Below are positions 7,505 through 16,497 of a stretch of 64,000 bases of DNA, piece by piece; the stretch's first letter is position 1; each line of letters opens with the position of its first letter. The DNA lies in the NCBI GenBank assembly GCA_036392375.1, contig DASVYC010000083.1:109061-173060 (forward strand), written 5' to 3'. Made by a program: the position numbers and the translations under genes. The DNA comes from JAFEBO01 sp036392375 (GTDB lineage Bacteria > Planctomycetota > Phycisphaerae > Phycisphaerales > UBA1924). The notes under the pieces were generated by a model. That model worked only from the letters and a program-made list of their open reading frames with translations, was not told where the DNA came from and searched no databases.

Positions 7505-8800
7505 ATGCCAACCATGTTTTTCACGTCCGGAACTTCGAGCTCTGAACCGACATCCCTACCCGAAGCAAAGACCCAGGGGTCTTTGGACCAGCCCGTGACC
7601 ACCACGGTGAAGGTCCTGGAGAACCTCTCCAACTCGCTCAACGAGTCGATCGCCCAGCCGGCGGTCCGCGTTGGTAAAGAGATCAAGAGCATGCTGCTCG
7701 ACCCGCCGCCGGCCAGGGCGGTGGTGCAGCCGACGGTGCGTCCGAGCATCCGCCCGGGCGACAAGCCGCGGCTGATGGGCGGGTTGACCGTCCTGATCCC
7801 CGCGTACAACGAGGGCAAGTTCGTCGCCGACACGATCAAGAGCGTGCAGGCCCAGAGCGTGCACGTGGATCACATCATCGTGATCGACGACTGCTCGACC
7901 GACAACACCGGCGACGTCGCCCGCGCCTGCGGCCCCGAGATCGTCGTCATCCGTCCTCCCAAGAACTGCGGCAGCAAGGCCACGGCCCTGAACTTCGGCA
8001 TGGAGTATGTCTCCACCGAATACACCATGGCCATCGACGCCGACACGACGCTCGCGCCCGACGCGATCGAGAAGCTGATGCCGCACTTCGACAAGCCCAA
8101 CACGGCGGTCGTCTGCGGCATGGTGATCCCGCGGTACGTGAACACGATCTGGGAGCGCGGGCGGTACATCGAGTACCTCTACGCGTTTCTCTTCTACAAG
8201 CCGATCCAGGATTTCTACGAGCGCCCGCTCATCGCCAGCGGCTGCTTCAGCGCGTACCGGACCGACGTGCTGCGCCAGATCGGGCTGTGGAACACCCGCA
8301 CGGTCGGCGAGGACATGGACCTGACGTGGTGCGTGTACAAGCTCGGCATGGCGGTGCGTTTCAGCCCCGAGGCGGTGTGCTACCCGGTCGAGCCGCACAA
8401 CTTCCACTTCCTCAGCAAGCAGCTGCAGCGCTGGTGCGCGGGATTTGCCCAGTGCATCCAGGTGCACTGGCAGACGGTGGTCGAAACGCCGGTGCTGCGG
8501 TCGATGATCGGCACGGCGATGTGGGACGTGGTGATCAGCGCGTTTGCGTACTTCATCCTGCTGCCGCTGCTGGCGATCTTCGTGCACCCGGCGTTCCTGC
8601 TCGGTTACGTGCTGGACATGCCGACGATCGTGGTGCCGGTGTTGATCTATGCGTACAAGCGCGGCGAGTTCTGGAAAGCACTCAGCAGCATCCCGGCCTT
8701 CTGGGTCGTCCGCTTCGTGAACACGTACTTCGTCACTCGCGCCTTCTGGAACGAGTTCATCGCCAAGCGGCGGATCCACGTGTTCGAGAAGGGGCATTGA
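7505..8800 (+). CDS. Family 2 glycosyltransferase, membrane-associated
   Basis: The product is 431 residues. After a variable N-terminus the GT2 domain begins near residue 94 (TVLIPAYNEGKF). It carries IDDCSTDNTGD, the DADT metal-binding motif near residue 178, GEDMD (catalytic base) near 268 and QLQRW near 308, the set found in processive polysaccharide synthases such as hyaluronan, PNAG or cellulose synthase. Two or three membrane segments follow at about 337-395. It should polymerise or transfer a sugar for an exopolysaccharide or glycan. The ATG at 7505 or 7514 is likely; longer in-frame extension to 7355 lacks family similarity. A small membrane protein follows 154 bp downstream. Confidence 0.87.
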   Translation: MPTMFFTSGTSSSEPTSLPEAKTQGSLDQPVTTTVKVLENLSNSLNESIAQPAVRVGKEIKSMLLDPPPARAVVQPTVRPSIRPGDKPRLMGGLTVLIPAYNEGKFVADTIKSVQAQSVHVDHIIVIDDCSTDNTGDVARACGPEIVVIRPPKNCGSKATALNFGMEYVSTEYTMAIDADTTLAPDAIEKLMPHFDKPNTAVVCGMVIPRYVNTIWERGRYIEYLYAFLFYKPIQDFYERPLIASGCFSAYRTDVLRQIGLWNTRTVGEDMDLTWCVYKLGMAVRFSPEAVCYPVEPHNFHFLSKQLQRWCAGFAQCIQVHWQTVVETPVLRSMIGTAMWDVVISAFAYFILLPLLAIFVHPAFLLGYVLDMPTIVVPVLIYAYKRGEFWKALSSIPAFWVVRFVNTYFVTRAFWNEFIAKRRIHVFEKGH

Positions 8801-8954
8801 AGAGTTGGAAGGGGTCAGGGATGAGGTTTGAGGTCAAGGCACAAAAGTAAGGGAGAGCCGGGGCGTCCGCGCCTCGGAGGCCAAGGCAACGAATCTCCAA
8901 GTTCACGCATCACGCAGCAATCAACGCGACGCGCGTCGCGAGAAAGAGTCAGTC

Positions 8955-9335
8955 ATGTTCGCGGGCATTCCGGCAACTGGTATCGGCGGCATCTTTTATC
9001 TCGCCCTGGTCCTCTTCATGCCCTTCAAGGAGCTGTGGCGGGCGATGAAGGGCGAGAGCAGCGCGGAGCGTTGGCTGTTCATCGCCTCGCGCTGGGGGCT
9101 CTTCGCGATCGTGATCGCGATGATGTGGGTGCAGGCGCTCATCATGAAGTGGGTGATGGGCACCGACATGACCAAGTTCATGGCCGCGGGCGCTTCGAGC
9201 CTCACGGGCCAGAAGACCACCTCCATCGTGGGCGCGACGCTCTATCTGGGCGTGTTGTGCTTCATCAGCGTGATCGCGTTGATGCACGGCGTGCGGATCG
9301 TGCTGGCGATGCGGCGGATCTTCGCCGTGCGCTGA
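8955..9335 (+). CDS. Small polytopic membrane protein downstream of the glycosyltransferase
   Basis: The product is 126 residues with three hydrophobic segments: about 5-23 (PATGIGGIFYLALVLFMPF), 45-68 (WGLFAIVIAMMWVQALIM) and 93-117 (IVGATLYLGVLCFISVIALM), ending in a basic tail RRIFAVR. It lies 154 bp behind the GT2 gene and is followed by a strong terminator, so the two probably form one transcription unit, and it may assist the glycosyltransferase. GAGAAAGAG lies about 7 nt upstream of the ATG. The family is not recognised. Confidence 0.7.
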   Translation: MFAGIPATGIGGIFYLALVLFMPFKELWRAMKGESSAERWLFIASRWGLFAIVIAMMWVQALIMKWVMGTDMTKFMAAGASSLTGQKTTSIVGATLYLGVLCFISVIALMHGVRIVLAMRRIFAVR

Positions 9336-9385
9336 ATCCGGCGGAGCTGTGGATAACGGGGCCATTCGGTGAAGTCTTGATGAAC

Positions 9386-9413
9386 AAGCCGCCCCCACGA
9401 GGGCGGCTTTTCT
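9386..9413 (+). terminator. Rho-independent terminator
   Basis: The stem AAGCCGCCC/GGGCGGCTT (9386-9394 with 9401-9409) is followed by TTTTCTGTT, ending the glycosyltransferase unit. Confidence 0.85.
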
Positions 9414-9703
9414 GTTGGTTCCTTTGCGCGAACACAACAATCTTCACAATACGCCCTCGAGGAGTTGTGAAGACGCAAGTGGCGTGAATACAAGCGTTGC
9501 GCTGCGTGCGTTGGTGGCTCGGCTTCGCGTGCTGAGCGCGGCCTGCGCGCGGACTGAACAATCGTCTTCACACGACATTGCCGGACACTTCAACGCCTGC
9601 GGGGGTGACATCGGTGCGCCTGCTTCTAGTCTCTTAGCGTCAGCGGTGCCGCATGGTTGCGGCGTGCACGCTGGCGACACGGACTTCAGACAGGGGTTTG
9701 CGC
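9414..9703. promoter_or_regulatory. Leader region with three TGTGAAGA motif copies
   Basis: TCTTCACAA (9441-9449) and TTGTGAAGA (9465-9473) form a perfect 9-bp inverted repeat with a 15-nt loop. A third copy, CGTCTTCACA (9563-9572), is the exact complement of TGTGAAGACG at 9466-9475. The stretch lies upstream of the pseudopilin gene and looks like an operator array or RNA structure. No gene is seen. Confidence 0.45.
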
Positions 9704-10828
9704 ATGACCAACCGCTTCGACCGGGACCGCCATCGGAGACTCGATACCGGCGCTTTCACGCTCATTGAGCTGCTGGTGGTGATCGCCATCATCGCGCTCT
9801 TGATCGGGATCCTGCTTCCCTCGCTGGGCAAGGCCCGTGCCGAGGGTCGGGCGGTGGTGTGCGCCAGCAACATCCGCTCCGTCGGCGTGGCGGTGCAGGG
9901 GTACACCGTCACGAACCGCACGTTCCCAGCTTCGTACCTGTATGCCTCGGAGAAGTCGGGCTTCCGCTGGAAGCTGGAGCAGCAGTTCGGGACCGACCCG
10001 GAGAACGGCTACATCCACTGGTCGTACATGCTGCTCAACGACGGCGGCGTGCCGGAGAACGCGTTCACGTGTCCCACGGTTCCGGGCAAGGGTGCCCCGC
10101 GCACCAATTTCGACAAGGATCGCATCGAAGACTTCGAGGCCGATCAGACCCGCCCTTCGTCCACGCCCTCGGATGTGATCGATCGCCAGGTCCGCCGCCT
10201 CGCGTTCGGCGGCAACGACGCGATCTTCCCCCGCAACAAGTTCTGGCCTTTGCCCACGGCCGGGAGCCCGCAGCGTCGCAACCGGTTCGTGAATCCGTCG
10301 GAGATCGACGGCTCTCCGGGCGGCGGCTCCAAGACGATTCTCGCGACGGAGTTCGCGTACTCCAATCGCTGGGGCTGGCGGACCATCGGCACGACTCCCG
10401 ACAACGAGGACACGTCCGCGGGCGAGACGGGCCCGTGGAACTCCAAGGCGCACCGTCCCATCACGCCGTTCGTCGCGATCGCGGGCAACGACATTTACAC
10501 CCAGCCCAACAACCCCAACGGGAACCCCCGCTATCGCTACCAGTCGACGGATACGTCGTCGGTGTGGGGCACCAACGAGATGGTGGCGACCGACAAGCTC
10601 TATCCCGGCGTGATCACCAGCAAGGGCAACGGCGGCGGCGCGAACGCCGTGGGACGCCATCACGGCGGCGATCCGCAGTACGGCAGCGCCAACTTCCTGT
10701 TCGTGGACGGGCACGTCGAGCGGATGAGCTACATCGAGACCATCGAGAAGCGTCTGTGGGGCGACCGCTTCTACAGCATGAGCGGCGACAACCGCGTGTA
10801 CAACCCGGACATCAACGGCAAGAAGTGA
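9704..10828 (+). CDS. Prepilin-type N-terminal methylation domain protein (planctomycete pseudopilin family)
   Basis: The product is 374 residues. A short basic head MTNRFDRDRHRR is followed by GAFTLIELLVVIAIIALLIG, the type IV prepilin cleavage and methylation signal, with Glu at +5 if cleavage is before Phe18; the residue before the cut is Ala, not the usual Gly. The hydrophobic helix leads into CASNIRSVGVAVQGY, then a large extracellular part ending with a His-Gly-rich segment and FLFVDGHVE, the H-X9-DG-type end common in planctomycete pseudopilins. These are very numerous in planctomycetes and their role is uncertain. Start at 9704 has AGGGG upstream; an earlier in-frame start at 9653 would place an unusual leader before the prepilin signal. 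Confidence 0.85.
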   Translation: MTNRFDRDRHRRLDTGAFTLIELLVVIAIIALLIGILLPSLGKARAEGRAVVCASNIRSVGVAVQGYTVTNRTFPASYLYASEKSGFRWKLEQQFGTDPENGYIHWSYMLLNDGGVPENAFTCPTVPGKGAPRTNFDKDRIEDFEADQTRPSSTPSDVIDRQVRRLAFGGNDAIFPRNKFWPLPTAGSPQRRNRFVNPSEIDGSPGGGSKTILATEFAYSNRWGWRTIGTTPDNEDTSAGETGPWNSKAHRPITPFVAIAGNDIYTQPNNPNGNPRYRYQSTDTSSVWGTNEMVATDKLYPGVITSKGNGGGANAVGRHHGGDPQYGSANFLFVDGHVERMSYIETIEKRLWGDRFYSMSGDNRVYNPDINGKK

Positions 10829-11097
10829 TTACTCCCTCATGGTCCGTCGCTTGATCGCGGCGGATCGTTTTCAACGGACGGCGATGGGGCGCACGACGCG
10901 CCAACGGCGTGCGGGCGGCGTCTTTGGGGAGAGGGCCGCGGCGCGCGGGTCTGGGCAGAGTCGGTTTCGACAACTTGCGTCTGACAACTCGGGTCTGAGT
11001 GCGTGGAGAGATCGGTGACGGGCGTGTGCCCGACGCCGCGGATGTGTGCGTGTCTGTGCTCGCCGGCCTGTGTCCGGCCATCTTGGAGAGATCGATC

Positions 11098-13854
11098 ATG
11101 CAAACGGTGAATCGCAAGGCTTTGTTGGTCGCGGCGTGCGGCGCCGCGGTCGCTGCTTCGGCCCTCGCTGGTCCGAAGGTCATCAACATCAGCGGTGCGA
11201 CGCTCCTGGAGAGCTTCGTGGCCGCGCCCGCGTCGACCAACGACTACATGGATGTCGACGGCAACGGCGTCGCCGGCATCTTCTCGTCGTTCCCGCCTCA
11301 GAACCTCACCCCGGTCCCTGGTGTGAATCAGGTCTCGCCTTTCCCGGCGAATCAGGTCTGGGCGACGACCTATCGCCTCACGGGGTCGGTGCGCGGCGTC
11401 ACCGAACTCGCGTCGTTCGGCAACGTCTTCGTGACCAACGCGGCCACCGGCTCGCAGCTCCTGTTCTCGAACTCGTCGCGTTCGTACTACAACGGCGCGT
11501 TCCTCTACCAGAACGGCAGCAACCTCGCGGCCCAGCCTGTGACCTTCAACAGCGCGAACCCCGGCGGCCTTCCCATCCGCTCGGACACGACCACCCTCGA
11601 CGCGACGTACTCCACGCCGGGCGTGGCGTCGGCGGGCGGCGTGCGCATCGACATTGCTCCGTGTGACGTCCCCGGTCTGTGGGTCGGTCGCGTGTCCGGC
11701 ACCACCGCTGCGAGCAAGAAGCCCGGCATCGCGGGCTACGGCGCCTTCAGCCGTCCCGCCACGAACGCCGCGGGCACCGGCACGGGCATCGACAGCCGTC
11801 TGCCCGACCTCTCCGCGCTAGGCGTCCAGTTCGCCAACCCCAACAGCCTGCCTCCGCCGAGCGCGACCGGGTTCCTGTTCAACAACCCCTTCGCGTTCGC
11901 CCCGGTTGCGGCGACGGTGAACTTCGGCGTCGGTCGTCAGCAGATCAAGCAGTCCGAGCTGCGTCACCTCTTTGTCACCGGCCGCATGCCCGACGGCGAG
12001 AACCTGATCGCCGTCACCCGCGACATCGGTTCTGGCACCCGCAACGCGTTCATGAACTCGATCGCTGCCGATCCGTCCTTCGGTGGCGGCGACAACATCA
12101 GCAACGGCACCGGCACCTCAGCCAACACGGTCGAGAACCGTCCGGGTCTCTCGTTTGTTCCGAACAACAAGGGTGGCAACGACCGCGTGGAAGAGACGGT
12201 CTACAGCACCCGCCTGGCCATCGGCTATGTCGGCCCCGAGCGCGGCGCCGCCTCGGCAAGCGTCGGCACCACGGGCAACTGGCTCGCCAACGGCCGCATG
12301 GAAGTCCTTGCCGTCCAGAACGACCTGCAGGGCGGCACCGTCTACGCTCGTCCCAACATTGACTCGATGACCGAGGGCGATGTCAACAACTACACCATCG
12401 GCGGCCCGGCCCAGCTTATCACCCTCGGCTCGCCCCTGGCCGAGTCGGTCGTGGACGGCGGCCTTGGTCTCAACACCGTGAAGATGTTCAATCCTCACGC
12501 GGCCGATTACATGAACAACATCCGCCAGTCGATCGCGAACTTCCTCTCGGTGCCCTTCGGGTCGCAGTCGGAGTTCATGCCGGGCGAGATCGCGGCCCTC
12601 CAGTTCGTGCTGACCTCGTCGATCGCGAATATCCACGACGAGATCGACCCGATGGTCCGTGTCAATAACGCGAGCTTCAACAACGCTCTGCGCTCGACGA
12701 CCCGCGCCACCAACGCGCTCGCCGAGTCGATCTTCTACTCCTTCAACACCACCAGCAACGGCATCGTTCCAAGCCGCATCGTCGCCGCCAACACCTACAG
12801 CGATCAGGCCTTGGTGCCCAGCGGCGCCAACTACATCAGCCAGGGCGGCGCTGCCGTCGCCTACGGCACCTCACTCACCACCCGCAACAAGATCGCCGGC
12901 GACTTCGACGGCAACGGCTCGCGCGGTCTGGGTGACATCGGCGAGATGCTCAAGGCCTTCCGTCAGCGCAGCGGCGGTCCGGTCTGGACCGCTCCGGGCG
13001 CCAACGGCTCGGACGCCGTGATTGAGATCCTGGGCGACTTTGACAACAACGGCTCGTTCAACACGCTCGACGTCCGCTACTTCGCCGACGGTCTGCTGCT
13101 TGTTGGCGGCGTGCTCCGCCGCGACACCGCGTTCGCCCAGGTTGACTCCCAGTGGAACGCGTTGACGGGCAGCGACAACTTCTTCGGCACCACGCTCGCC
13201 ACCGCCGGCGCGGGCGCGACCTACACCAGCGGCGCGTCCCGCGCTGACATCAGGGGCGCGGCCGGCATCGCCCGCGGCTGGGCCCCGGTTGGCGCCAACG
13301 GCGTGATCAACGACAAGGACATCGACTACGTCTACGCCCAGTTCAAGGCCAACGCGGCCGTGAGCGGCGACGCCGACTGGAGCAACATCGACGAGGCCGG
13401 GTTCTTCGATCTCTCGGCCGACATGGACGGCAATCTGAAGGTGAACCAGGCTGACGTGGACTACGTCGTCCTGACCGCGCTGCAGACGTCCTACGGCGAT
13501 CTGAACTTCGACCGCAAGGTCAACGGGGCCGACTTCGCCATCTGGGCCGCGAACTACAACACCGGCTCGCTTGCCAGCCCGGCCGGCTGGGCCAAGGGCG
13601 ATGTCAGCGGCGAGGGCAAGGTCTTCGACGAGGACTACCACACCCTGATGGCCAACCGCTCGTGCGCGTCGGACCTCAACGACGACACCCTGACCGACGA
13701 CACCGACTTCGTGGTCTTCGCCGGGGCGTACAACGAGCTGCTCTGCCCGGCGCTGCCCGGCCTGTGCCCGGCGGACCTCAACGACGACGGGTTCGTCGAT
13801 GACTCCGACTTTGTGATCTTCGCCAACGGCTACAACGCCCTTCTCTGCCCGTAA
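11098..13854 (+). CDS. Large secreted PstS-like substrate-binding protein with dockerin-like repeats
   Basis: The product is 918 residues. A signal peptide (MQTVNRKALLVAACGAAVAA...LAG) precedes KVINISGATLLESF, like the phosphate-binding start of PstS. RDIGSGTRNAF near residue 307 matches the second anion-binding segment of PstS-like proteins. From about residue 600 there are successive Ca-binding loops: GDFDGNGSRGLGD, GDFDNNGSFNTLD, NGVINDKDID, DMDGNLKVNQAD, LNFDRKVNGADF, and two terminal modules SDLNDDTLTDDTDF...LLC and CPADLNDDGFVDDSDF...LLC. It may bind phosphate or another anion at the cell surface, held by its dockerin-like tail; that is inference. ATG at 11098 has GGAGAGATC upstream. 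No pst transporter genes are adjacent. Confidence 0.75.
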   Translation: MQTVNRKALLVAACGAAVAASALAGPKVINISGATLLESFVAAPASTNDYMDVDGNGVAGIFSSFPPQNLTPVPGVNQVSPFPANQVWATTYRLTGSVRGVTELASFGNVFVTNAATGSQLLFSNSSRSYYNGAFLYQNGSNLAAQPVTFNSANPGGLPIRSDTTTLDATYSTPGVASAGGVRIDIAPCDVPGLWVGRVSGTTAASKKPGIAGYGAFSRPATNAAGTGTGIDSRLPDLSALGVQFANPNSLPPPSATGFLFNNPFAFAPVAATVNFGVGRQQIKQSELRHLFVTGRMPDGENLIAVTRDIGSGTRNAFMNSIAADPSFGGGDNISNGTGTSANTVENRPGLSFVPNNKGGNDRVEETVYSTRLAIGYVGPERGAASASVGTTGNWLANGRMEVLAVQNDLQGGTVYARPNIDSMTEGDVNNYTIGGPAQLITLGSPLAESVVDGGLGLNTVKMFNPHAADYMNNIRQSIANFLSVPFGSQSEFMPGEIAALQFVLTSSIANIHDEIDPMVRVNNASFNNALRSTTRATNALAESIFYSFNTTSNGIVPSRIVAANTYSDQALVPSGANYISQGGAAVAYGTSLTTRNKIAGDFDGNGSRGLGDIGEMLKAFRQRSGGPVWTAPGANGSDAVIEILGDFDNNGSFNTLDVRYFADGLLLVGGVLRRDTAFAQVDSQWNALTGSDNFFGTTLATAGAGATYTSGASRADIRGAAGIARGWAPVGANGVINDKDIDYVYAQFKANAAVSGDADWSNIDEAGFFDLSADMDGNLKVNQADVDYVVLTALQTSYGDLNFDRKVNGADFAIWAANYNTGSLASPAGWAKGDVSGEGKVFDEDYHTLMANRSCASDLNDDTLTDDTDFVVFAGAYNELLCPALPGLCPADLNDDGFVDDSDFVIFANGYNALLCP

Positions 13855-13888
13855 CGCAACCCCTGCAGAGAAAAGGCTATCCGTGTGC

Positions 13889-13920
13889 ACGCCCCGGGCT
13901 GACGCTCGGGGCGTGTTTTC
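13889..13920 (+). terminator. Rho-independent terminator
   Basis: The hairpin ACGCCCCG...CTCGGGGCGT is followed by GTTTTCTT, after the 918-residue secreted protein gene. Confidence 0.8.
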
Positions 13921-13933
13921 TTATCCGGCGGGC

Positions 13934-14794
13934 TCAGCTCTTGGTCGCGATCAGTTCGAAGACCGGCGGCACCAGCACGAACGCGGTCTCGTCGTTGCTG
14001 ATGGACGCCAGCTCCTTGAGGGCCGCGTCGCATTCCTCGCGGGAGAGATGGCCCATGTCGACGAGCTTGGGCAGGAACGAGTTGAAGAAGGTCCAGGGCC
14101 AGTGCCACATGCTGGTGTTGGGGCGGCCGATGCGTTGCTGGACGTCGAGGTGGTCGATCTCGAAGCCGTGGTGCTTGGCGAGGCGGGGGAGCTCGCCCAT
14201 GACGTCGGGGTTGCCGCCGCGGGCGCGCCAGGAGCGTGCGACGGCGGCGATGGCCTTGGTGAAGGCTTCCTTCTTGGGCGCGAGGGTCATGCCCTGCTCG
14301 TAGTTGAAGTAATCCTGGACGACGATCTTGCCGCCGGGGCGGAGGACGCGTCGGAGGCCCTTGAGGACTTCGCCGGGGCTATTGACGAAGCAGAAGACCC
14401 ATCGGACGTAGACGATGTCGAAGTAGTCGTCGGTGGCGGGCGAGGGAAGGCAGTGGTCGAGGTGCTGGGCGTCGCCGAGCACGCGGTCGATGTTGGAGAG
14501 CTTGCGGGCCTCGGCCTCCTGACCGAGCTGCTTGAGGAAGCCGGCGGATTCATCGACACCGACGACGCGGCCGGTGGGGCCGACGATCTGCGCGAGGTCG
14601 AGCGTCGCGTGCCCGGGGCCGCAGCCCAGGTCGAGCACGCGCATGCCGGGCTGGACGCCGGCGCGGAGCCAGAGGGAGAAAGAAGCGTTGCTCCAGAGCC
14701 GGTGCTGGAGTCCAAGTCGGAACGACTCGTCGGAGTCGGTGCCGAGGACGTAGGGCTGCCCGGACTTCGCGGCGGCGGTGGTCGAGGGGCTCAT
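13934..14794 (-). CDS. SAM-dependent methyltransferase, class I
   Basis: The product is 286 residues. Motif I VLDLGCGPG (53-61) with VVGVDES as the acidic end of strand 2, then DAQHL and FDIVYVRWVFCFV as motifs II-III and LRRVLRPGGKIVVQDYF as the post-III signature. It belongs to the UbiE/Methyltransf_11-25 group acting on small molecules; the substrate cannot be named. A C-terminal His/Trp-rich helix (TSMWHWPWTFF) is distinctive. The ATG at 14794 is preferred to a TTG at 14812 because TACCAT lies 5 nt upstream. It is convergent with the preceding secreted-protein gene. Confidence 0.82.
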   Translation of the reverse strand: MSPSTTAAAKSGQPYVLGTDSDESFRLGLQHRLWSNASFSLWLRAGVQPGMRVLDLGCGPGHATLDLAQIVGPTGRVVGVDESAGFLKQLGQEAEARKLSNIDRVLGDAQHLDHCLPSPATDDYFDIVYVRWVFCFVNSPGEVLKGLRRVLRPGGKIVVQDYFNYEQGMTLAPKKEAFTKAIAAVARSWRARGGNPDVMGELPRLAKHHGFEIDHLDVQQRIGRPNTSMWHWPWTFFNSFLPKLVDMGHLSREECDAALKELASISNDETAFVLVPPVFELIATKS

Positions 14795-14799
14795 GGGCA

Positions 14800-14805
14800 A
14801 TGGTA
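14800..14805 (-). promoter_or_regulatory. -10-like hexamer TACCAT, 5 nt before the methyltransferase
   Basis: On the minus strand TACCAT ends 5 nt before the ATG at 14794. It is the weakest of the TAnnnT set because the spacing is short. Confidence 0.35.
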
Positions 14806-14876
14806 GGTGCAAGGCGGGTTTTGCCGTTGGCTACGATCGGTCGATAGGTGTGGGAACGGGTGATTCCTGCGGCATG

Positions 14877-14975
14877 GGTGCCACGGCTTGGCGGCTCGGA
14901 GCCAAGCCGTGCGTGGACGATGGCGCGAGGAACGCTCGCACGGCTTGACCGCCGAGCCGGTCAGGCCGTGGCACC
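14877..14975. repeat. Double-hairpin intergenic element, copy 1 (99 bp)
   Basis: The element is bounded by the inverted repeat GGTGCCACGG...CCGTGGCACC. Inside are two hairpins: CACGGCTTGGC/GCCAAGCCGTG on the left and CGGCTTGACC.../GGTCAGGCCG on the right, separated by a spacer containing GCGTGGACGATGG. Related copies lie at 46980-47078 and 49676-49791. It resembles a REP/BIME or small non-autonomous element; no transposase is nearby. Confidence 0.8.
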
Positions 14976-15008
14976 ATCGGTTGTTCGCAGACTCGGACAC
15001 GGACGTCC

Positions 15009-16361
15009 ATGGCCCTCGTGCCGCCTTTTCTCCCTTCTCGCTTCCCGCTCATGGCCCGGCGTTCGTACGCGCTCGAGCTGGTGACGACGTTCTGCTTTGC
15101 GACGGCGTTGGCGGTGGTCGAGGGTGGTGTTCTTGGCAACATCGCCAAGCGGCGGTTTGAGGACGAGGTCTCGCCGCTGACACTGAACTTCTTTGTCGCG
15201 GTGATCGCGGCGGCTCCGGACCTTGCGAACATTTTCTCGTTCATCTGGTCGAGCGTGAGCCACGGGCGGGCGAAGGTGCCGATCGTGAACCTGCTGCAGC
15301 TCGCGGTGGTGCTCTTGATCGCGTTGATGGCGTTCACGCCCGAGTCGCTGACGGGGCTGGTGGCGTTGACGGTGCTGGCGATGCTGGCGCGGACATGCTG
15401 GTCGGGGATCATCACGCTGCGCCCGACGATCTGGAGAAGCAACTACCCGCCCCGCATGCGGGCGACGGTGGTCGGAAACCTGTACACGGTGCAGGTGCTG
15501 ATGGTGGCGCTGGTGGGGATCGTGGTGGGCATGATCATGAACGTGCGGCCGGAGAAGTTGCCCATGATCGTGATCGCGGTGGCGGGCGTGGGGCTGGGGG
15601 CGTTTGTCGCGACCCGTAAGCAGCGGGTGCGGCGGGAGCTCTCGATGGTGCGTGGGGAGCGCGACGCGGTCGCCGTGCTGAAGCCCTGGCAGGGCCCCGG
15701 GGTGGTGATCCAGGTGCTGCGTCGCGACAAGATGTGGGCCAAGTTCATGCTGTGGATGTTCGTCCTGGGCCTGGGCAACATGCTGATGGGCCCGGTGCTG
15801 ACGATTGTCCTCAAGGACCAGTTCAACCTCGGGTACCTCGAGAGCATCCTGATCACCAGCTCCATCACCGCGATGGTGATGCCGGTGTCGATCCCGTTGT
15901 GGGCCAAGTACCTCGACCGCTCGCACGTGGTGAAGTTCCGGGCCACGCAGACGTGGGTGTTTGTCGTCTCGGCCAGCACCGCTTGCATCGGCGTCCTGAC
16001 GCACCGCGTGGAGTGGATGTACGTCACCGCGGTGCTGCAGGGCATCGCCTACGGCGGAGGCTCGCTGGCGTGGAACCTCGGGCACGTGGACTTCGCGCCG
16101 CCCTCGCAGACGAGCCAGTACATGGCGAGCCACGTGACGCTCAACGGCATCCGCGGATTGCTGGCGCCGTTCATCGCGGTCGGGCTGTACAACCTGGTGG
16201 TGGCGAGCGGTTGGGACGCGTTGAACATGGATCTGCCGACGCAGGCGGCGGCGGTGGTGTTCGCGCTGAGCGCAGTGATGAGCGCGGTGGGTGCCGCGGG
16301 ATTCGGGATGCTTCTGCGCGAGATGCAGGCGGGCGGACGCATCGGCCCGCGGGCGCGGTGA
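15009..16361 (+). CDS. MFS-type transporter
   Basis: The product is 450 residues with about 11-12 hydrophobic segments in two halves split by a charged central loop near residues 195-235 (RKQRVRRELSMVRGERD...). Features include RRSYALELVTTFCFATALAVVEGG at the start of the first helix and LDRSHVVKF in a cytoplasmic loop. It fits the major facilitator superfamily; a substrate cannot be assigned. An internal ATG at 15051 (MARRSYALE) is an alternative start. It sits just after repeat copy 1 and is followed by a GC hairpin and the convergent hsp20 gene. Confidence 0.82.
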   Translation: MALVPPFLPSRFPLMARRSYALELVTTFCFATALAVVEGGVLGNIAKRRFEDEVSPLTLNFFVAVIAAAPDLANIFSFIWSSVSHGRAKVPIVNLLQLAVVLLIALMAFTPESLTGLVALTVLAMLARTCWSGIITLRPTIWRSNYPPRMRATVVGNLYTVQVLMVALVGIVVGMIMNVRPEKLPMIVIAVAGVGLGAFVATRKQRVRRELSMVRGERDAVAVLKPWQGPGVVIQVLRRDKMWAKFMLWMFVLGLGNMLMGPVLTIVLKDQFNLGYLESILITSSITAMVMPVSIPLWAKYLDRSHVVKFRATQTWVFVVSASTACIGVLTHRVEWMYVTAVLQGIAYGGGSLAWNLGHVDFAPPSQTSQYMASHVTLNGIRGLLAPFIAVGLYNLVVASGWDALNMDLPTQAAAVVFALSAVMSAVGAAGFGMLLREMQAGGRIGPRAR

Positions 16362-16368
16362 GAACGAG

Positions 16369-16404
16369 AACCCCCCGCCGCCCCGGAAGGAGCGGCGAGG
16401 GGTT
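16369..16404. terminator. GC-rich hairpin, probable terminator without U-tract
   Basis: AACCCCCCGCCGC pairs with GCGGCGAGGGGTT. It lies between convergent genes. There is no T-run, so termination efficiency is uncertain. Confidence 0.5.
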
Positions 16405-16497
16405 GCATGAACATCGCCCATCCCCGATTCGGATTGTCACGCCGGACACCTCGTCCGGCGCTCGCACGGCCCGCACACAAGCGGGCGGCGACGCTGG

